Notes under the pieces: model-generated | What the model was told of the DNA's origin: nothing | The model's database searches: none | The model's input: the letters and a program-made list of their open reading frames with translations, nothing else | Made by a program: the position numbers and the translations under genes | Part shown: positions 23,365 through 36,862 of the stretch, piece by piece | Position numbering within the stretch: the first letter of the stretch is position 1 | How the letters are laid out: every line of letters starts with the position of its first letter | Source: Girardinichthys multiradiatus | Taxonomy: Eukaryota; Chordata; Actinopteri; Cyprinodontiformes; Goodeidae | Assembly (NCBI RefSeq): GCF_021462225.1 | Contig: NC_061795.1 | Location: forward strand, 124,001 to 188,000 | Length of the DNA stretch: 64,000 bases | Reading direction: 5' to 3'

Positions 23365-25255
23365 CATTTGTAATTTAAACAGTACTGCTAATGGGTTTTG
23401 TACATCAATATATTGCTTGTTAATAAAGTGTCATTTTTTTTACTTGCTAATTGTAATCCATGATGTTTCACAATTAGTTCTAAATGTTTATTTTAATTTG
23501 TTCTTTCAGTTTGCATTAAAACAGATAATTAGAAACTGGTCTGTTCATTTGAAACAACATGGTGAAAATTGTCAAAACTGTTCAATACAGAAAAACAATG
23601 TTGTGATGATTTTTTTGTCCATGTCGCCCTGCTTTATAAGAAAGTCTGCTAAAGTCAGAGTTTCACCTTAAAAAGTCAAGGGCCTTTGAGCAACACAGAG
23701 TCCAGTCTCCAGCACAGTGGCCAAAAAGTCAAAATTTGCAGGTATGAATGATTTATTAGCACTTCTGATGGTCAGTGGTATATGTGAAAATGCTCCTTTG
23801 GTGTTTGAATACATATAAAATGGAGAGAAAAACATTTCTGTAATAGTTAGTGGTTCCCACTTGTTTTCCGGCCTGTACCTACAAGTACTGCAGCAGATGT
23901 CCTTTCCAGATCCAAGCACCAAGTTCTTAGACCAATTGAACACAGCGTAGAACCTGATAACCTGCAAGAAATTCAGAACAGATGAAACCAGGCGTTGACA
24001 TCAGAATGACTCTAGGGCAAAATGTATTATTTAGACTATAAACGTATTGTTTGGAAATTATGCAGAAGATGAATGCATTCAACATGCGGCCTTGATAATT
24101 GACCTTGCATGAAAAACTGCTACCGTGCAAAGCTGCTGTAGGTCAAAGCTGAGTGTTGGTCTGTGATCTGTGTGACGACGACAGGCAGTTGGAGTCAGAA
24201 TACTAGCTTTTGCTTTTGTTTCCTGTGCCAAATAATCCCAACAAGTTTGGTCAAAGCCCTTATGATAATTTGATTGTACATCCTTCTTGACTCATCACAC
24301 AGCTTTTTACCAGTGATTAACAGCAGGATTTACGATAAGTGGTCGAGATGATGGCCAAAAAAGACAAAAAGACCCTTATTGTATTTCACTGGAGTTCCCC
24401 CTCACTCTTTCCAGTTTTTCTCCTTCTGCTTGTCCACTTCTGGGTGGTTTATAAAGAAAGGTCCCATCCACATGATCCACATGACCCCTATCTAAGCATT
24501 AGTGAGCAGTAATCTTCCCTGTTAAAGTGTCTTTGATCAGTACCCAGAATCCCTAAAAGCCTCTAGGTCACTGGGTTACAGCTGCCTTCACTCTTCAGAC
24601 TACTCACCAAAGTCAAGCAGAGAAGCTTTCCGTGCAGTGATCAGTGAGAAAGCAGTTAAAGCCTTTCATTTATCTACTCAACACAAATTTTTAAAGAAAC
24701 TTTCTCTTCATTAGACTTGGGCAGCTGAACAGAACTAGTGGCCAAACCATAACAATCTGTCACAGCTGGATGCTGGTTTAGGGAACCCACAGAAAACAAT
24801 TGCAGGTTGCAGACATATATTGTACAAACCTTTCAGCTTCTCAAAATGTGATGATGCTGCAGTCAGCTGTATCTCCTGTTGGCCAGTTAGAAACCAGTCC
24901 AGAGGTCTGAACGTCCACTGAACACTGCTGAGTTTGTTCAGGTGGTGAATTAGCCCTCAGTCTGCTGATGCTTGTGTTGTTTGTCTCACTATGTTAGCGG
25001 CAGATTGATGGAGCCGTTGCTCAGGTTGACAGATCTAGCTCAGCAGTCCGCTCTACTATAAAGCCAACCATGCTTCTCTCTGTGTGAACTGCCAGCAAGG
25101 GTAAACCAACTGTAAGAAACACTCTTGTTCCTCTGCAGTTAGCACTGCACATGGAGGAATCTGGATCCAGTCGATAATCTCACATCTATTGAGTTCATGG
25201 TTCACTTCATAAACTTTTTTAGCAGACTTTTACTTTTTAGTTTTTTTTGCAGCAC
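23365..25255. other. Presumed intronic sequence, no gene supported
   Basis: No repeat with clear ends and no coding frame with a recognisable domain. Confidence 0.45.
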
Positions 25256-25257
25256 TT

Positions 25258-25345
25258 TATTTTTTCATTTTTCAGACAGCACGTAGACAGTAAAGGGGGG
25301 CAAAGAGAGAGGGAGGCATTCGGCAAAGGTCACCCGGGCTCCGCT
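25258..25345 (-). mobile_element. SINE fragment lacking its tRNA head
   Basis: Aligns by eye with positions 1-80: TTTTTCATTTTTCAGACAGC, then CACGTAGACAGTAAAGGGGG, AGGGAGGCATTCGGCAAAGG and CACCCGGGCTCCG, against the tail of the SINE at 1-155. The tRNA-like part with boxes A and B is missing. It is therefore a 5'-truncated copy in the same orientation. Confidence 0.6.
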
Positions 25346-25349
25346 TGTT

Positions 25350-27930
25350 TTTTTGTGTTAGATTTAGGGATGCCTCAGTCAAACGAACTATCTATGATTT
25401 GAAAATATGTTCCCTAGCCACCCTGCTGTAAGCCATCGTCAGCACTTTATATTGGGAGCAGAGGCAAAGTCACACTGTGTGGGTAAGAGAAAAATTGCTG
25501 AAAAAACAGGGTTTTACTCTTATATTAAAACGAGGATAGAATTATTATGGATTTGTTAAACTCCTTTTAGCATCTTATATAGCATCTTTAGCATATTATA
25601 TTAGTAATTAGCATGGCTTATCTCTAATATAACAACAGTGTCTGTGTGTATTTGATTTGGAGTTGAGATCCTTACTTTAATAAGTTAATGGTTCAAGGGG
25701 ATAAACGGAAGCAACTTTAGCCTTGCTGTTATCTGCTAAAGCTCTTTCCTCTCTCTCCAAAAAAAAAACACGAAGCCAGTTTTTACATGTCGTAGAAAAT
25801 ACTTTGAAATGGCGTCTTACATCTCTGTACCTCCTTTAAAGTCCTTTCTAAACATCTCACTTATTAGTGAAAATAGCTCATTTTGAGTCATCTTTCACCA
25901 GTAAAATCAGCCACAAAGAAATTTGTTGTCAGCAAAACCTGATAATGCTTAGGTATGGTACATTCACGGACCAGAAAAAGAACCGATTCTTGGGTTTACC
26001 ACAAGTAGCTGAACATGGTCAATCAAGCTGAAAATCGATTCCTGTCACCAGCCGATCTCTAAGTGCATCTTCACCTGAAGAACTGTTGTTTCACTTACTG
26101 TAAGTATCCCTCCTCTTAGAGCTTAAATGCTCTTTTAATAAGTGCTTTTCAGGGATGAGTTGGTTTAAAAACATTCTCCTGTATGGGCTGAGAGTCGTGG
26201 CCAAATGACGTCCTGCTGAAGAGTGCTGGCAGCACCTAAAGGAATTTGAATACTTTAACAGTGCGACAGGCAGGCGAGGTGAGCATGTGACCTACAGTCC
26301 GCCACCGCTCTGATGCAGTATGCTGTTGGCTGTGTGTGTGTGTTTGTGTGAGACAATAGCGGCTAGAACAAAGCAGTCTGCAACCAGAGGACTTGGGTGT
26401 GGCACGTTTAGCTTGATCAAGCGCCAGACGAAATCCGATCATCCATCTTAACCTTTAGGATGTTTTAGAAAGCGTTGCAGCATAACTGGCCATAGGTACC
26501 AGTCAAGGACGGTCTGTCAGGTTATTGATCTCTTTAATTTTGGAAATTTAAGGCTTTCTGTGTTTTTATCACCAGAACTTCTGTTTGGAATATTAGCAAA
26601 TATTTTCTTCCAAATAAATGCTTCTTTATACCTTTTTAAAGCTTTTCTGTCCCAGATTACATTTCAGTCACAGTTTCTTGCCTCTCTGCTCTCCTTCCAG
26701 CGACTATAAAAGCTTTGTCATTCTGCCAAGGTTGTCTGAAAGTTGCTCTGTCCTGCAGTCTGTCCTACTTTTGGGTGTAACTCTGAACTGGGACACCACA
26801 ATATGAATATAGCAGGTAGGGGTTGGTTGTTTCTGAAGCTCAAAGTCAAATAATGAGTAGGCCAGGCAATGTAGCTTGCAGGACATTCCCTGCAACAGCG
26901 GCTGAGTGCAGAGCAACAATGAAAACACTGATGTCATTCTTTTATATTTTGAGGTGAAGAATAAATCTTTGAAGTCTGTTTCATGTCAAAAGACTTTGCA
27001 GTTGTTGGGAATTCATTGGCCATTTTTCTATCTGTTGCTAACATTTGTCTTTGGTGACCTGATTGTTCTGGGATGTCGGTAAGTAAAGCTGTGAATGTCC
27101 CTGCCAGAGCGACCTGTGCTGCTTGTCTTCCCCTCTCTTCACCCTATTTTCTGTCTGCCTACTTTTAAAAAAATGAAAAAATGAAGGCAACTAATGCTTA
27201 AAAAAAGAAAAAAAAAAGTTTCAAAGCGGAATGGTTTGTCCAGATCGCCTGCAGATGTGGAACACCTTCTGCACTGGATCCGTAGCCTGATTGCTGTTTG
27301 TCCTAGCCCATGCTTGAGGACCACCCCCTAATCTCGTGACTTCCCTTAAGGAGCAGTTTTCACCTGGACATCTGTTGGTATCCTTGTTGACATGAATATC
27401 GTTCTGTTGTCTATGTGTGAATGGGTTTTCTTTTTACAGTAGCTAAGTGTTTATTCAGGTTGCTTTTAGTACATTGAAACCACTTTGGCTACTAACCCTA
27501 CTGTAAAATATTCTCACTTAACACTTGAATTTAAGCTTTCATGCAGTAGCTTATGTCACATGTTCACCTACTTACAGTTCCTAAGATCTTATTCATATTT
27601 GTGGAGAAATTGGCTGATAGTTGTTATGCTGTTTACATGGTTAAATAATTTTTGTATTTAACATGGAAACTGATCTCTGAAGAGTAGCAGCTAATTTAAT
27701 GGGTATTTACTTTTTTGTTTTAAGATCTGTGTTGTAAACCTGCAAACAAATCTGGGTCAGTCTGGACCCAATTAATTTGGTAATCACATAGTTCAGGTAA
27801 ATAAACTGAAACCTCAGTAGGGCTTTTGTGTTCCTGTTTGTTACTTTGTGGCTTGGTACTTTCTTTATGTGTTTCTTTGTTGGTTTGTTCTGTTTTTGTT
27901 ATTTTAGGAGGGGTTGGGGGTTGCATGTAG
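25350..27930. other. Presumed intronic sequence, no gene supported
   Basis: Short TG-rich tract near 26333-26348. No domain-bearing frame and no paired transposon termini were found. Confidence 0.45.
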
Positions 27931-27932
27931 AA

Positions 27933-28492
27933 CAGTAGTGTCCAAACGTGGGGCAAAATCATCAAGTCCAAAAGACTCGTAACCAAAAAGATATAATAAT
28001 ACAAAAAATAAACCAAGATCATAAAAAATTATAACATAGTGATTTTTTTTTCCTGCACAACAAAAACCTAAGCATGCAGTTTTTTAAACTAATGAAATAA
28101 TCAGATTTGTTTTGTGTAAATCATTCTAGATTAAACCTAAAAAGCATTTTGCTTGTTTACCTTATAAAAAGAAAGTCATCCAGATTGCTAATTCTTTTGG
28201 GCTGAATAGAAAAACAAAAACTCTGTTATCCGCATTAGGCATTTGGATTCGGGTCCCTCGCCCTTTAAAAACCCTTGATGTATTTAGCCAAGTTCAATAC
28301 ATTTATTATAATCACAATTTCTTTTGTGTAAAAGTACACTTTGCCCTAATTAAAAATAAAAAGTTAAAATCACCATCAACCACCTGTACTGCGGGCCACG
28401 TTTGTGTCACTCTTTAGCTGCCATTGGGATGGCTGCACAAAAGCAGTCCAGGAGTCTCAAATGGCCCCCGGGCTGCACTGTGGACACCCTTG
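27933..28492. mobile_element. hAT-like MITE, copy 2
   Basis: A 560-bp element with inverted ends CAGTAGTGTCCAAACG and CTGTGGACACCCTTG. It is flanked by ATGTAGAA (27925-27932) and ATGTAGAG (28493-28500), an 8-bp target duplication with one mismatch, as expected for hAT transposases. No transposase frame. The body matches the element at 14210-14860 in motif order (TTTTAAACTAATG on the left; AGTCTCAAATGGCCCCCGGG near the right end). Confidence 0.8.
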
Positions 28493-28504
28493 ATGTAGAG
28501 CATG

Positions 28505-31500
28505 TAGCTAAGATCTGATCATTTGGGACAGATATTACTGTCAGGTGTGAACACTCACACTTATAGCTGTCCACTTGTAGCTGACATGTCAATTCCCATG
28601 TTTCGGCCATGTCTGAACAGGGCCATTGACTCTAGATAGGATTAGCTGTGTTGAAAATTGGGAACCATGCTACTTGTACAGTTTTTTTTTAAACCTATAA
28701 GAGCCCACAGGTAAAAGATGTTTATTTTTCTTTCCAAACCTACAAAACAGTTTTACTTGGAAATTTGTAAACAAAAATGTCTAGTTTACCTCCCAATCAT
28801 GTAATTGTGGTATACTACAGACCAATTTACAAACTTACGCTGCAGTAAAAACAATAAGGTGTTCCGCTTTTAGACGAAGGAGGTCCGAACCTTCAAGGAG
28901 AGGGATGTGGCATTTTGATGTGTGACCAATCATTACAAATCTGCACCTATACTACAGGTACGGATTTTCCCTCCTGGTCACTTGGCTTAGAGTACAGTGA
29001 GACTGCATGAACTTTGTAGCTTTGCTCTCACTTGCTGTTTGGTTCGGTTAAGACTCCAAAATGACATGATTGTGTTTTATTGAATTACTGAAAACTAGAT
29101 GTTGTTAACAGTGTCTGGTTACTAGAATTGGACACGGGTGGAATAGCTATCTATTTGGATTTCTGCAAAATCTCTAAATTGTTTATTGGTAAAAACTATG
29201 TATGTTGGAAGATATTGAAGGAGCTTATAGAGGCTGTCTTTTACCTTTTCTATTTAAACTACATGTCTCATTGTATCACTTTTGTCCTGTTGGACTCACA
29301 CAAAGAACCGCAGGCGTCGTGTTTTCACCATCGTCCATTTCACATTTTCACATTTTTCTTAAAGTAATATTTGTGTGTTTTTAATATAAATAATTTGGCT
29401 GTCATCTGGGAGGGGGATGTGAAAAGCTTGGTCGTTTATCCTCCTCCTCCTCCTCACTCAGCTGCAGACCATGTGCTCGTGTAGGCTTATGGTCCCTGTG
29501 ACAACCTAACCTCTTCAACCTTCCCTGTCAGGCAGCAGTTGCTAGGAGGCAGACTCACTTACTCGTTCCCAAGTAAGAGCAGTTAGTTGGCAACAAAAAC
29601 GAGCTCTGCTGATGAGCCTCACAGAGATGTTCCTGTGTTTGTTAACCTAAAAGCGGCGTCAGGTAAGATGCATTTCTGCCTTCATCTCATATCTTTGGCA
29701 TTCCAAACGCTTTAATTCATTAAAAATGAGCCTACTGCTGAGGTGCGTGCTGTTGCTTCAGTGAGATGTCTTCACATTGTCCCGAGGAAATGTGGCATCT
29801 CTATCTGGGTCATCATTGTTTTTTTCTTGTCTTTTTGTGCAGTGTAAATATCTGGATATAGTTTATCAAAATTGTGTACTTGTTGTTTTCTTTTGTAATT
29901 TTGCACTGTTCACAATGTATCTGTGCCAGCTCAGTAGATTGATCCAATAGGAAACACAATATTAGTGTTGTAGCTGAAGTTGGCATTTCTTAACGACAGA
30001 GGTAGGTGAAGATGGATGATGGGACGTGTAGTCCATCCAGTCCACTTTACAGCTGTGTCTTTTATGAAAAGCTCTCAGGCAGCGGACGCTCTGCAGGATA
30101 ATGAGCAGAGCCAAGTAGCTCCACTACAGACTCATCCAGAACAACAAAGAGAGCTGCCGAAGGAGCGCCCCCTCATTGGCTGGGGACGAATGAAGGCAGG
30201 CGAGCGATTGGCTTGTGGTTGCGGAGTAGCTGCAATGTGACTGGCTGTTGTCACGGCGAAACAAAAGTCCCAGCAGAGAGATGGCGTGGATGTGTAATTG
30301 CGTACAAAGTGGGTGGAGGGGTAGGTATGTTACAGTGGCAGTACAGCGTGTGTGTTGTAGATTGAAAAAGCTTGAGTCATATTGAGCACTGTTGGGTTTC
30401 ATTTAGTTGGAGCAGGGTGCGAAAGCTGGCCTGCTGTGGCTACATGAGTGTAAATGAAGTTGTTGGTACACACATGCACACACATGCATGCACACACACA
30501 CACACACATACATGGACACACAACCACTAAGAACAGATATTCATGATCATGTCTCATCCCTTTTGGCGTTCAGCAGAAATAATTTGTTTGGAATAAAGTA
30601 CTAATACCTAATTTCAGTCCTGCTCGTTCTGATGTTGAACTCTTACGTTGACTCATGTCTTTATGCATTCTTTATTTGCTAAAGCGACAGCCTGTTTGCT
30701 TCATTGCTAAATATTAGATTATCTTCTACTTTAGTAGTTATTAGAGGTACAGCAACACATTCAGCTCACAAGACAAGGCAATATTGGTTCATGAGAAATT
30801 AATATCAGTATTATAAAATGGACCTGATGCTCCACCTAATATAGGGTCAACTAGGCTTTTTCTTCTTTAGAGACTTCCTGTCCCTGCCTGATTCTTTCCA
30901 GGGTTGTTTACCTCTTGTATACCTCTGCTTCTGATGGCTCCTACACTTTGATAAACTGTTTGCAAGGTAATAAAACCAATGCCATGTTGTTCAGATAGCT
31001 TGCGTTCTCTCATTAAAGATACTTTTAAATGTTTTTATCTGGCTAGCGGCTGTAGTTTAGCCATGGCGGCGTGGCTGTTTTCACCTTTCGCCATTATTCT
31101 TTTGAACAGTTGGTGTCGCTGTGGAGAAAATATAGCAAGTGGGTTCTTGATGATGTATGATATTCGTTGCCATTTTTGTAACCCCAGCATACCTTCTTTC
31201 CAAGTTACCACCTTATCCTGCTGTACTCCGTTATAATGTTCCCAATTTTAAATGTTGCATTCAGAACTTTGGGTCTTCATGTGAGTGGGCATTTGGGTTC
31301 TGGTATGAGATCTTCGAGTTCTTGCTTTACCATGACATAGTAACTTTTCCATGCCTGATTACGAGTGTTTCACCCTCCGAGCCTTAAAGGATCATTTGTC
31401 TTGTCACATCATTTGAAACAAATTTTAGTCCCAGCTTTTTAAATGTTAATGCAGTGGTGTAAAACCATCCCTTTGTTGCTATAGATGTGCCTGTTACCTG

Positions 31501-32120
31501 TGTACGTGGGGTGTTGCCCTTGTTTCTCTTTTAAGAACGCATGAGGTAATGCAGCCAAAGCCTGACACACCTGTCCAGAATAATGTGTCTCTGTGAAGTC
31601 TTCTCCTCCCCAGGCTTTACACTGAGATACGAGAGAGCCTGGATATGTTCATCAGAGAAGGAATAATTTAAATTTCCTGACCCCTTCTGTCCCTTTGCGT
31701 GCCCGCTGACAGCTGATTAGGTTCTGCAGCCACAGAAAGGAGGCAGAGCATCTGCTGCTGGTGAGAAAACAATCAGCAAGTGGCACAGTGGCCTCTAACT
31801 GGATTTGGTGGCTGGATGGGGGGGCAGACCCAAGGAGGGCAGCCAACGTGAAAGGGGGGGTGGGGAGACTGTGTCTGTGCTGCTTGTCTGGATTGCCTTG
31901 TGTGTGTGTGTGTGTTTGTGATTAGACATGCCTTTTGTTTTCATGATATTTGGTGAAGGGATAAAATCTTTAACGCGCCTGAATGTTCATTAGCCTGATA
32001 GATATCTGTAAAAGGTGACTGTCCTTTAACCGTTATACCCTAAAACAGTTTATATTTTGACTACCTTGCATCTCTATTGCACTCCTTCATAAAAGTATTT
32101 CTACGGCTGGAGCTTTTAAT
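28505..32120. other. Presumed intronic sequence with a CCAAT-box cluster
   Basis: Contains a GC-richer patch at 30000-30330 with repeated ATTGGC motifs (see findings), a (CA)n tract at about 30471-30510 and a (TG)n tract near 31896-31914. A purine/pyrimidine-biased patch at 29440-29660 ends in a donor-like CAGGTAAG (about 29660-29667). No domain-bearing frame. Confidence 0.4.
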
Positions 32121-32124
32121 ATTT

Positions 32125-32766
32125 TGTCTTGTTTTATCCACTGACCTTAATGTTTTTATTGGCAATTTATGCAAAAGACCAGCACAGAGATTGATCTAAT
32201 TTATTTACAAATAAAAACCGGAGGCTTGCAAAAACATTCAGCCCTCTTTAATATGAAAGCCCTCAATAAAATCTAGTGCAACCAGTTGCACCATTCCATG
32301 TGTGTGTAGTTTGTTTTTGTTTTTTTTTTTATCAGAAAAAGCAGCTAAGAGGCCTATGGCAACTCTAGAGGAGCTGTGGAGATTCACAGCTTAGGTGGAA
32401 GAATCTGTTGACTGAAGGACTATCAGTCAGGGTCTCTCCAAACCTGGCCTTTGTAGAAGAGTATCAAGAAGAACTGTTGAGAGAAAGTCATCAAAATCTT
32501 GTTTACAATTTGCCACAAGCCATGAAGCCAACCTCTGAACACAACATCCCCACATGGAAACATGGTGAGTGGCTGCATTATGCTGAGGAAATACTTCTGT
32601 TTTGCAGGGATTGCAGTTATTATTGCAAATAAATTGAAATTCAGGCTATGCTTTCCTAATTTGTCTTTAAAAAAATGTTGAAAATTACGTTACATTGCAC
32701 TTCCATTTAACAGTCATACACACTTTGTGTTGGTCTGTCACACATAATCTCCAAGGTACTGTATTC
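32125..32766 (+). pseudogene. Internally deleted Tc1-like remnant
   Basis: Both flanks resemble a common fish Tc1-like element whose ends carry TTTTATTGGCAATTTATGCA, then TTACAAATAAAAACCGG, on the left and CACTTTGTGTTGGTCTGTCA on the right. Between them, GGCAACTCTAGAGGAGCTG then CACAGCTTAGGTGGAAGAAT (about 32358-32405) and a piece reading PNLAFVEEYQEELL-like residues are from the transposase DNA-binding half. Then AACATCCCCACATGGAAACA jumps into the catalytic half. The catalytic triad is gone. A related copy in the opposite orientation lies at 44066-45155. Confidence 0.65.
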
Positions 32767-32769
32767 AAA

Positions 32770-35700
32770 ACCAATTGTATTAGAGGTAAATTGCTGATGT
32801 AACTGTCATAAAAAGGAAGTGGTGCAATTGTAAGGAATCTAAAGATGAAACTGACTACTTGCAGAGTTTTTGTTGATGCCTCTGAGATGTTTGCAGTTGT
32901 GTGTGTGTGTATGTGTTTTTACCGAGCAGTGTGTGTAATGTCAATTTGAACATAATCACCAGTTTGCAAAGGTAAAAACTGATCTTGATGGTCTGCTGCA
33001 GGTTTGATGTTTTCTTTAGCAGCTCTCCCAGCTGCCTAAGATGACGCACTATGTGCTCTATTTACCTGAATTGTGTGTTTGTGTGTGTGTGAGTTTGTCT
33101 GTGGTCAGAGTTTGTGGTAGAGCTTAAAAGGAAGTTTAAAGAGCTTAGCATCTCTGTTACTACTGCTACTTTCCAGAGGTAGGTGCGGAAAATAAACCCA
33201 CTCAGAAGGGGCAAACAGGTGAATATTTAGCCGACCACATCTGATTGTCTATTTTCTAAAGCTGTGTCTCTGGTTGTTGGAGGAGCATGCAGTAAAGCGG
33301 ATGCAGTGGATACGATGGCACCTTTTCGCCATGTCTCTGCTGCATCGCTCGGTAAAACAGACTTGCTCTCAATTTCATACCCCATGCAAACATCATGTAT
33401 TGATGAGGGTGTTATTATAGGAGAATTACCTGTGTCTTTTGTACTAGTCATCTTAACATGTTTGCATTAAACCGGACAGAATGTAGTCACCTCTCTGCTA
33501 AAGCACGGCTGTGAAAGCTGTAATGATGACGGTGGTGTGTGTGTCCGTCTCTTGTTTCTTGTCTCGTGCCTTCAGGCTTATCCTCTTTGGGAGATGCGTT
33601 CGGCCTAGTGGAGACATTCTTGGTACTAAATGAAGTGTACCTAATCCAGTGTCATTGATATCTCCACCAACGCACACACAAACATAGACACTCAAACAGC
33701 GCTCCTGTCCTCCCTCGGGGCCTGTGCGTAGACTGGTGCACATTTCTAGAGGTCTTTAAAATGTCATCATGCATGCATCTAAATATTAAAAGTCTTGGTC
33801 AGTAGACAACGTTTAGGATAAAAAAAACCTAAAGGAAAACATCGATTGAGTTGTTTGGAAGGTCGACTTCAGCCTGGATCCTGAGCTGAGAGTTTCACAG
33901 TTTCTGTTACGGAGATATAATCGTTGGAGGATTCAGCTCTTTCTGTTTGATGGTCTTATCTAATCTGTGCAGGATTGGACTCGGAGGGCAGAGAGGATGA
34001 CTGAGCCAGGACTGTTGCCATGGTAACATGCAGACCAGGGATAATCATTGGAAATCTGCTTTCAGGAAAAGAAAATTGTGTTGGAAGTGTTTCCCAGTAA
34101 AAGAAAATTTAATTTTTGTGGTTGAGACTTGATGCTGTAGTGCTAGATCTCTACATTGTTTATAATGGTACAAATATTCTTAATGTGACTCTAAAGAAGC
34201 TTTTTTTAAATTTGGGAAATACCCTTTTTTCTAAAACTGAGAAAACACAAAGGAAAACTTTATTTATTAGTTTGGAGAATGGAAGAAGTCCAAATTACTG
34301 ACTGTGGGCGTTGAACCAGATATTTGTGGCTTCCTCATCTAGGTTTTAATCTAAATCTACCAATGTAAATCTTGTTTTTGCAGTGTTTCAATAACTGTAA
34401 CTGTTAACACTAATCTTGTTAAGGTGAGATCCTAGACCCTAATCGAAGCTTTCTTCACGCTTCCTTTTGTGTTCCCTCCTTAGCCTCCGAGGTTACATCA
34501 GAGGGCCATCTCTGCAGTCATTTCCTGGGTACATCACTCAGTTTTCAGTAAGAAACCCTAATGCCAAAGGTCTGATGGCATCAGATGATGTAAATGTCGC
34601 TTGGCCACAAAGAGGGAGAAATGTTAGGAGTTTGGCCTCTGGTGATATACTCTAAGTGAAGGTTAGACATTTGCAGACACTTTCAGTTTGATACTGTTCT
34701 TGCTTTGAGGTGCGTTTCATTAGTATTACAAACTGTTTTGTATTGTGATGGTGTCCAACTTAACTCACTTACCTATGATGTTCAGGACATTGCAGTCCTG
34801 TTTGTTTGGACAGAGAGCTATACTTTGTCCTAGCAGGGTTTTTTTTTTTTGCAGCTTGACTGACCTACTCCACCACAGGTAAACTCGGTGGAGGAAGTTA
34901 CCACAATGTTCTGTCAAAGCATCCCCAGAAACATTCCTAATCTGATTTTTTTGTTTCTAAAAATATATCTGGTTTGACACATAGCTATATTTTTCAATAA
35001 ACTCACGTATTGCTTCTCCAGATAATGTTTTAATGCAGTAAAATTGGCTAAAATACTAGACTAAGGTTATCCTGTTTTTATATGACCAACTGATAAACAT
35101 CGTGGGAGGATGAAAAAAACGTAGCATTTTTCTTTGAATGACTCCAGATTTGCTGCTTTCATTAAAGTTTGTCTCTCACATGGACCAGCTGTCTGAAGAT
35201 ATCTGAGCACAGCTCACAGAGCAGGCGATGTGCCACAAACTAAAGGCAGCTACAAGTACCAGTATGGCCATGATTTTCATTGTGGGTTCAACTGGGTTAT
35301 AACAGATTGTAAGGGGAAAACCCAGAGGCCCTAGATCAACAAAATCATGTGCACAATCCATAATACAGCTGTGTATACACTGCAAATCATGCTGTCTAAC
35401 ATTGCTTCTTGTAAACCCCAAAACAACTGAACCAAGGAGTTTCAGTTTTAACGGGTTTTCAATTAATTGAAATGCCTTGTTAGAATGTGAATATGTCGAA
35501 ACAGGGGAGTGGTGGGTGCAGTCTGTGTCCTGGGGAAAAGCTTTTCAGGATCACTGGTCTGTCTGTTTGCCACATGATTAGTTCTAACTCTGTTACTCTT
35601 GTTCCAAGTATCTCTTTGTGACTCTCTGAGTTGATTTTTTTGTGTGTGTGTTTATGTTAAAAAAGCCTTTTAGGATGAAATGTAAAGGTTAGTAATTTGC

Positions 35701-36858
35701 AGAATATTGAGACTTCATGTTGATCGTTGTCCTCTGTTGGACTTGCCCTCTGCAGAACAGCTTAGATCTGCAGACGTTTCTAAGATCCTCGTGCCATAAT
35801 GGAGAATTAATCAAGCCTTCAGAGCTGTTTATCTATTTTCACTTTACTTGAATCTGTTCCTGACATTTGTCTTCTCTGCTTGTTTCCATCCACGTCTGCA
35901 TGACCTGCTCGGTGCACTGCGCTATCTCAGGAAAGAACCCAGCCTCTCTCGGTTCAGGCTCTCAGGTTTCTAGGGATTTAATGTTCAGTGCACAGGAACA
36001 CAGTGATGTTTAAGTAGAGGCTGTGCGATCCTTGTGCTACTCTGCATGTGTTAACATACCGAAGGATGTGTAATGATTGAGGAGGAAAAAGCGACACTTG
36101 CAGCTCTGCAGCTGAAATCCCTAAGGTGGAAGTGAAAGTGACCACACTGTGGTGTTTCACCCTTTGTCTCCTACGGTTTCATATTTCGCCATAATAAAAA
36201 GAGGACCTAGAAATCATCTTCTGCTTTCTCTAATTGGAGGGTCATTTCCTCTTGGATTTCAGGCTGAAAGGGAGCCATGCTAATGTGGCTAACTGAAAAT
36301 GAGAAGTGAGATAAACTTCCACTACAAAGAGAGAAATGACAAGCACAAAAATGATGTGAGCAGCCCATTGGAGCCCACTTATTGTCTCAAAATATGTTGG
36401 ATTTGTTTGTTTGGGTCAGCTTATGCAGCAGTGGAGGAAACAATACAGGTATCCCTGAAAGGTCTCAGAAACTGATGCACAACTTAACCATGTGCAATGA
36501 TTAGCCAAATGGAACACCTCATTCTCCTAGGATTGTTTTAAGGGTGGTCACTGAACCTACTGTTGCCTGGTGTTTGTCTCCTGGACAGTGTTAAGACTCC
36601 ATGCTGAGATTTATTCCACCTGGAGAGTTTACAGGCCTGTGAGCAGGGTTGGTCAAAGCTCCACCATCTTGTGGAGGTTCAGGGAAGGTGAGTGAGGGTC
36701 CGGACATTTTATCCCTGAAATGTTTGGGACCCCACCCTCTTTCCCTCCTTTTACAAACATGAACTCTGCCTTAGGGTTAATTAAGGTCCAGACAACAATA
36801 ATGTTAAACACAGGATGTAGGAATTCCTCCAGTCTCTGGACGTAGTTCTTTCACCAGA
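32770..36858. other. Presumed intronic sequence, no gene supported
   Basis: Several short TG-rich tracts (for example 32898-32912 and 33075-33091). Frames at 33264-33743 lie opposite each other and have no domain. Nothing else was recognised. Confidence 0.45.
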
Positions 36859-36862
36859 CATA

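Noticed and set aside
30016..30240. A small protein gene of 74 residues
   Set aside because: The frame reads through a GC-rich, CCAAT-containing patch and has no domain; a regulatory patch is likelier.
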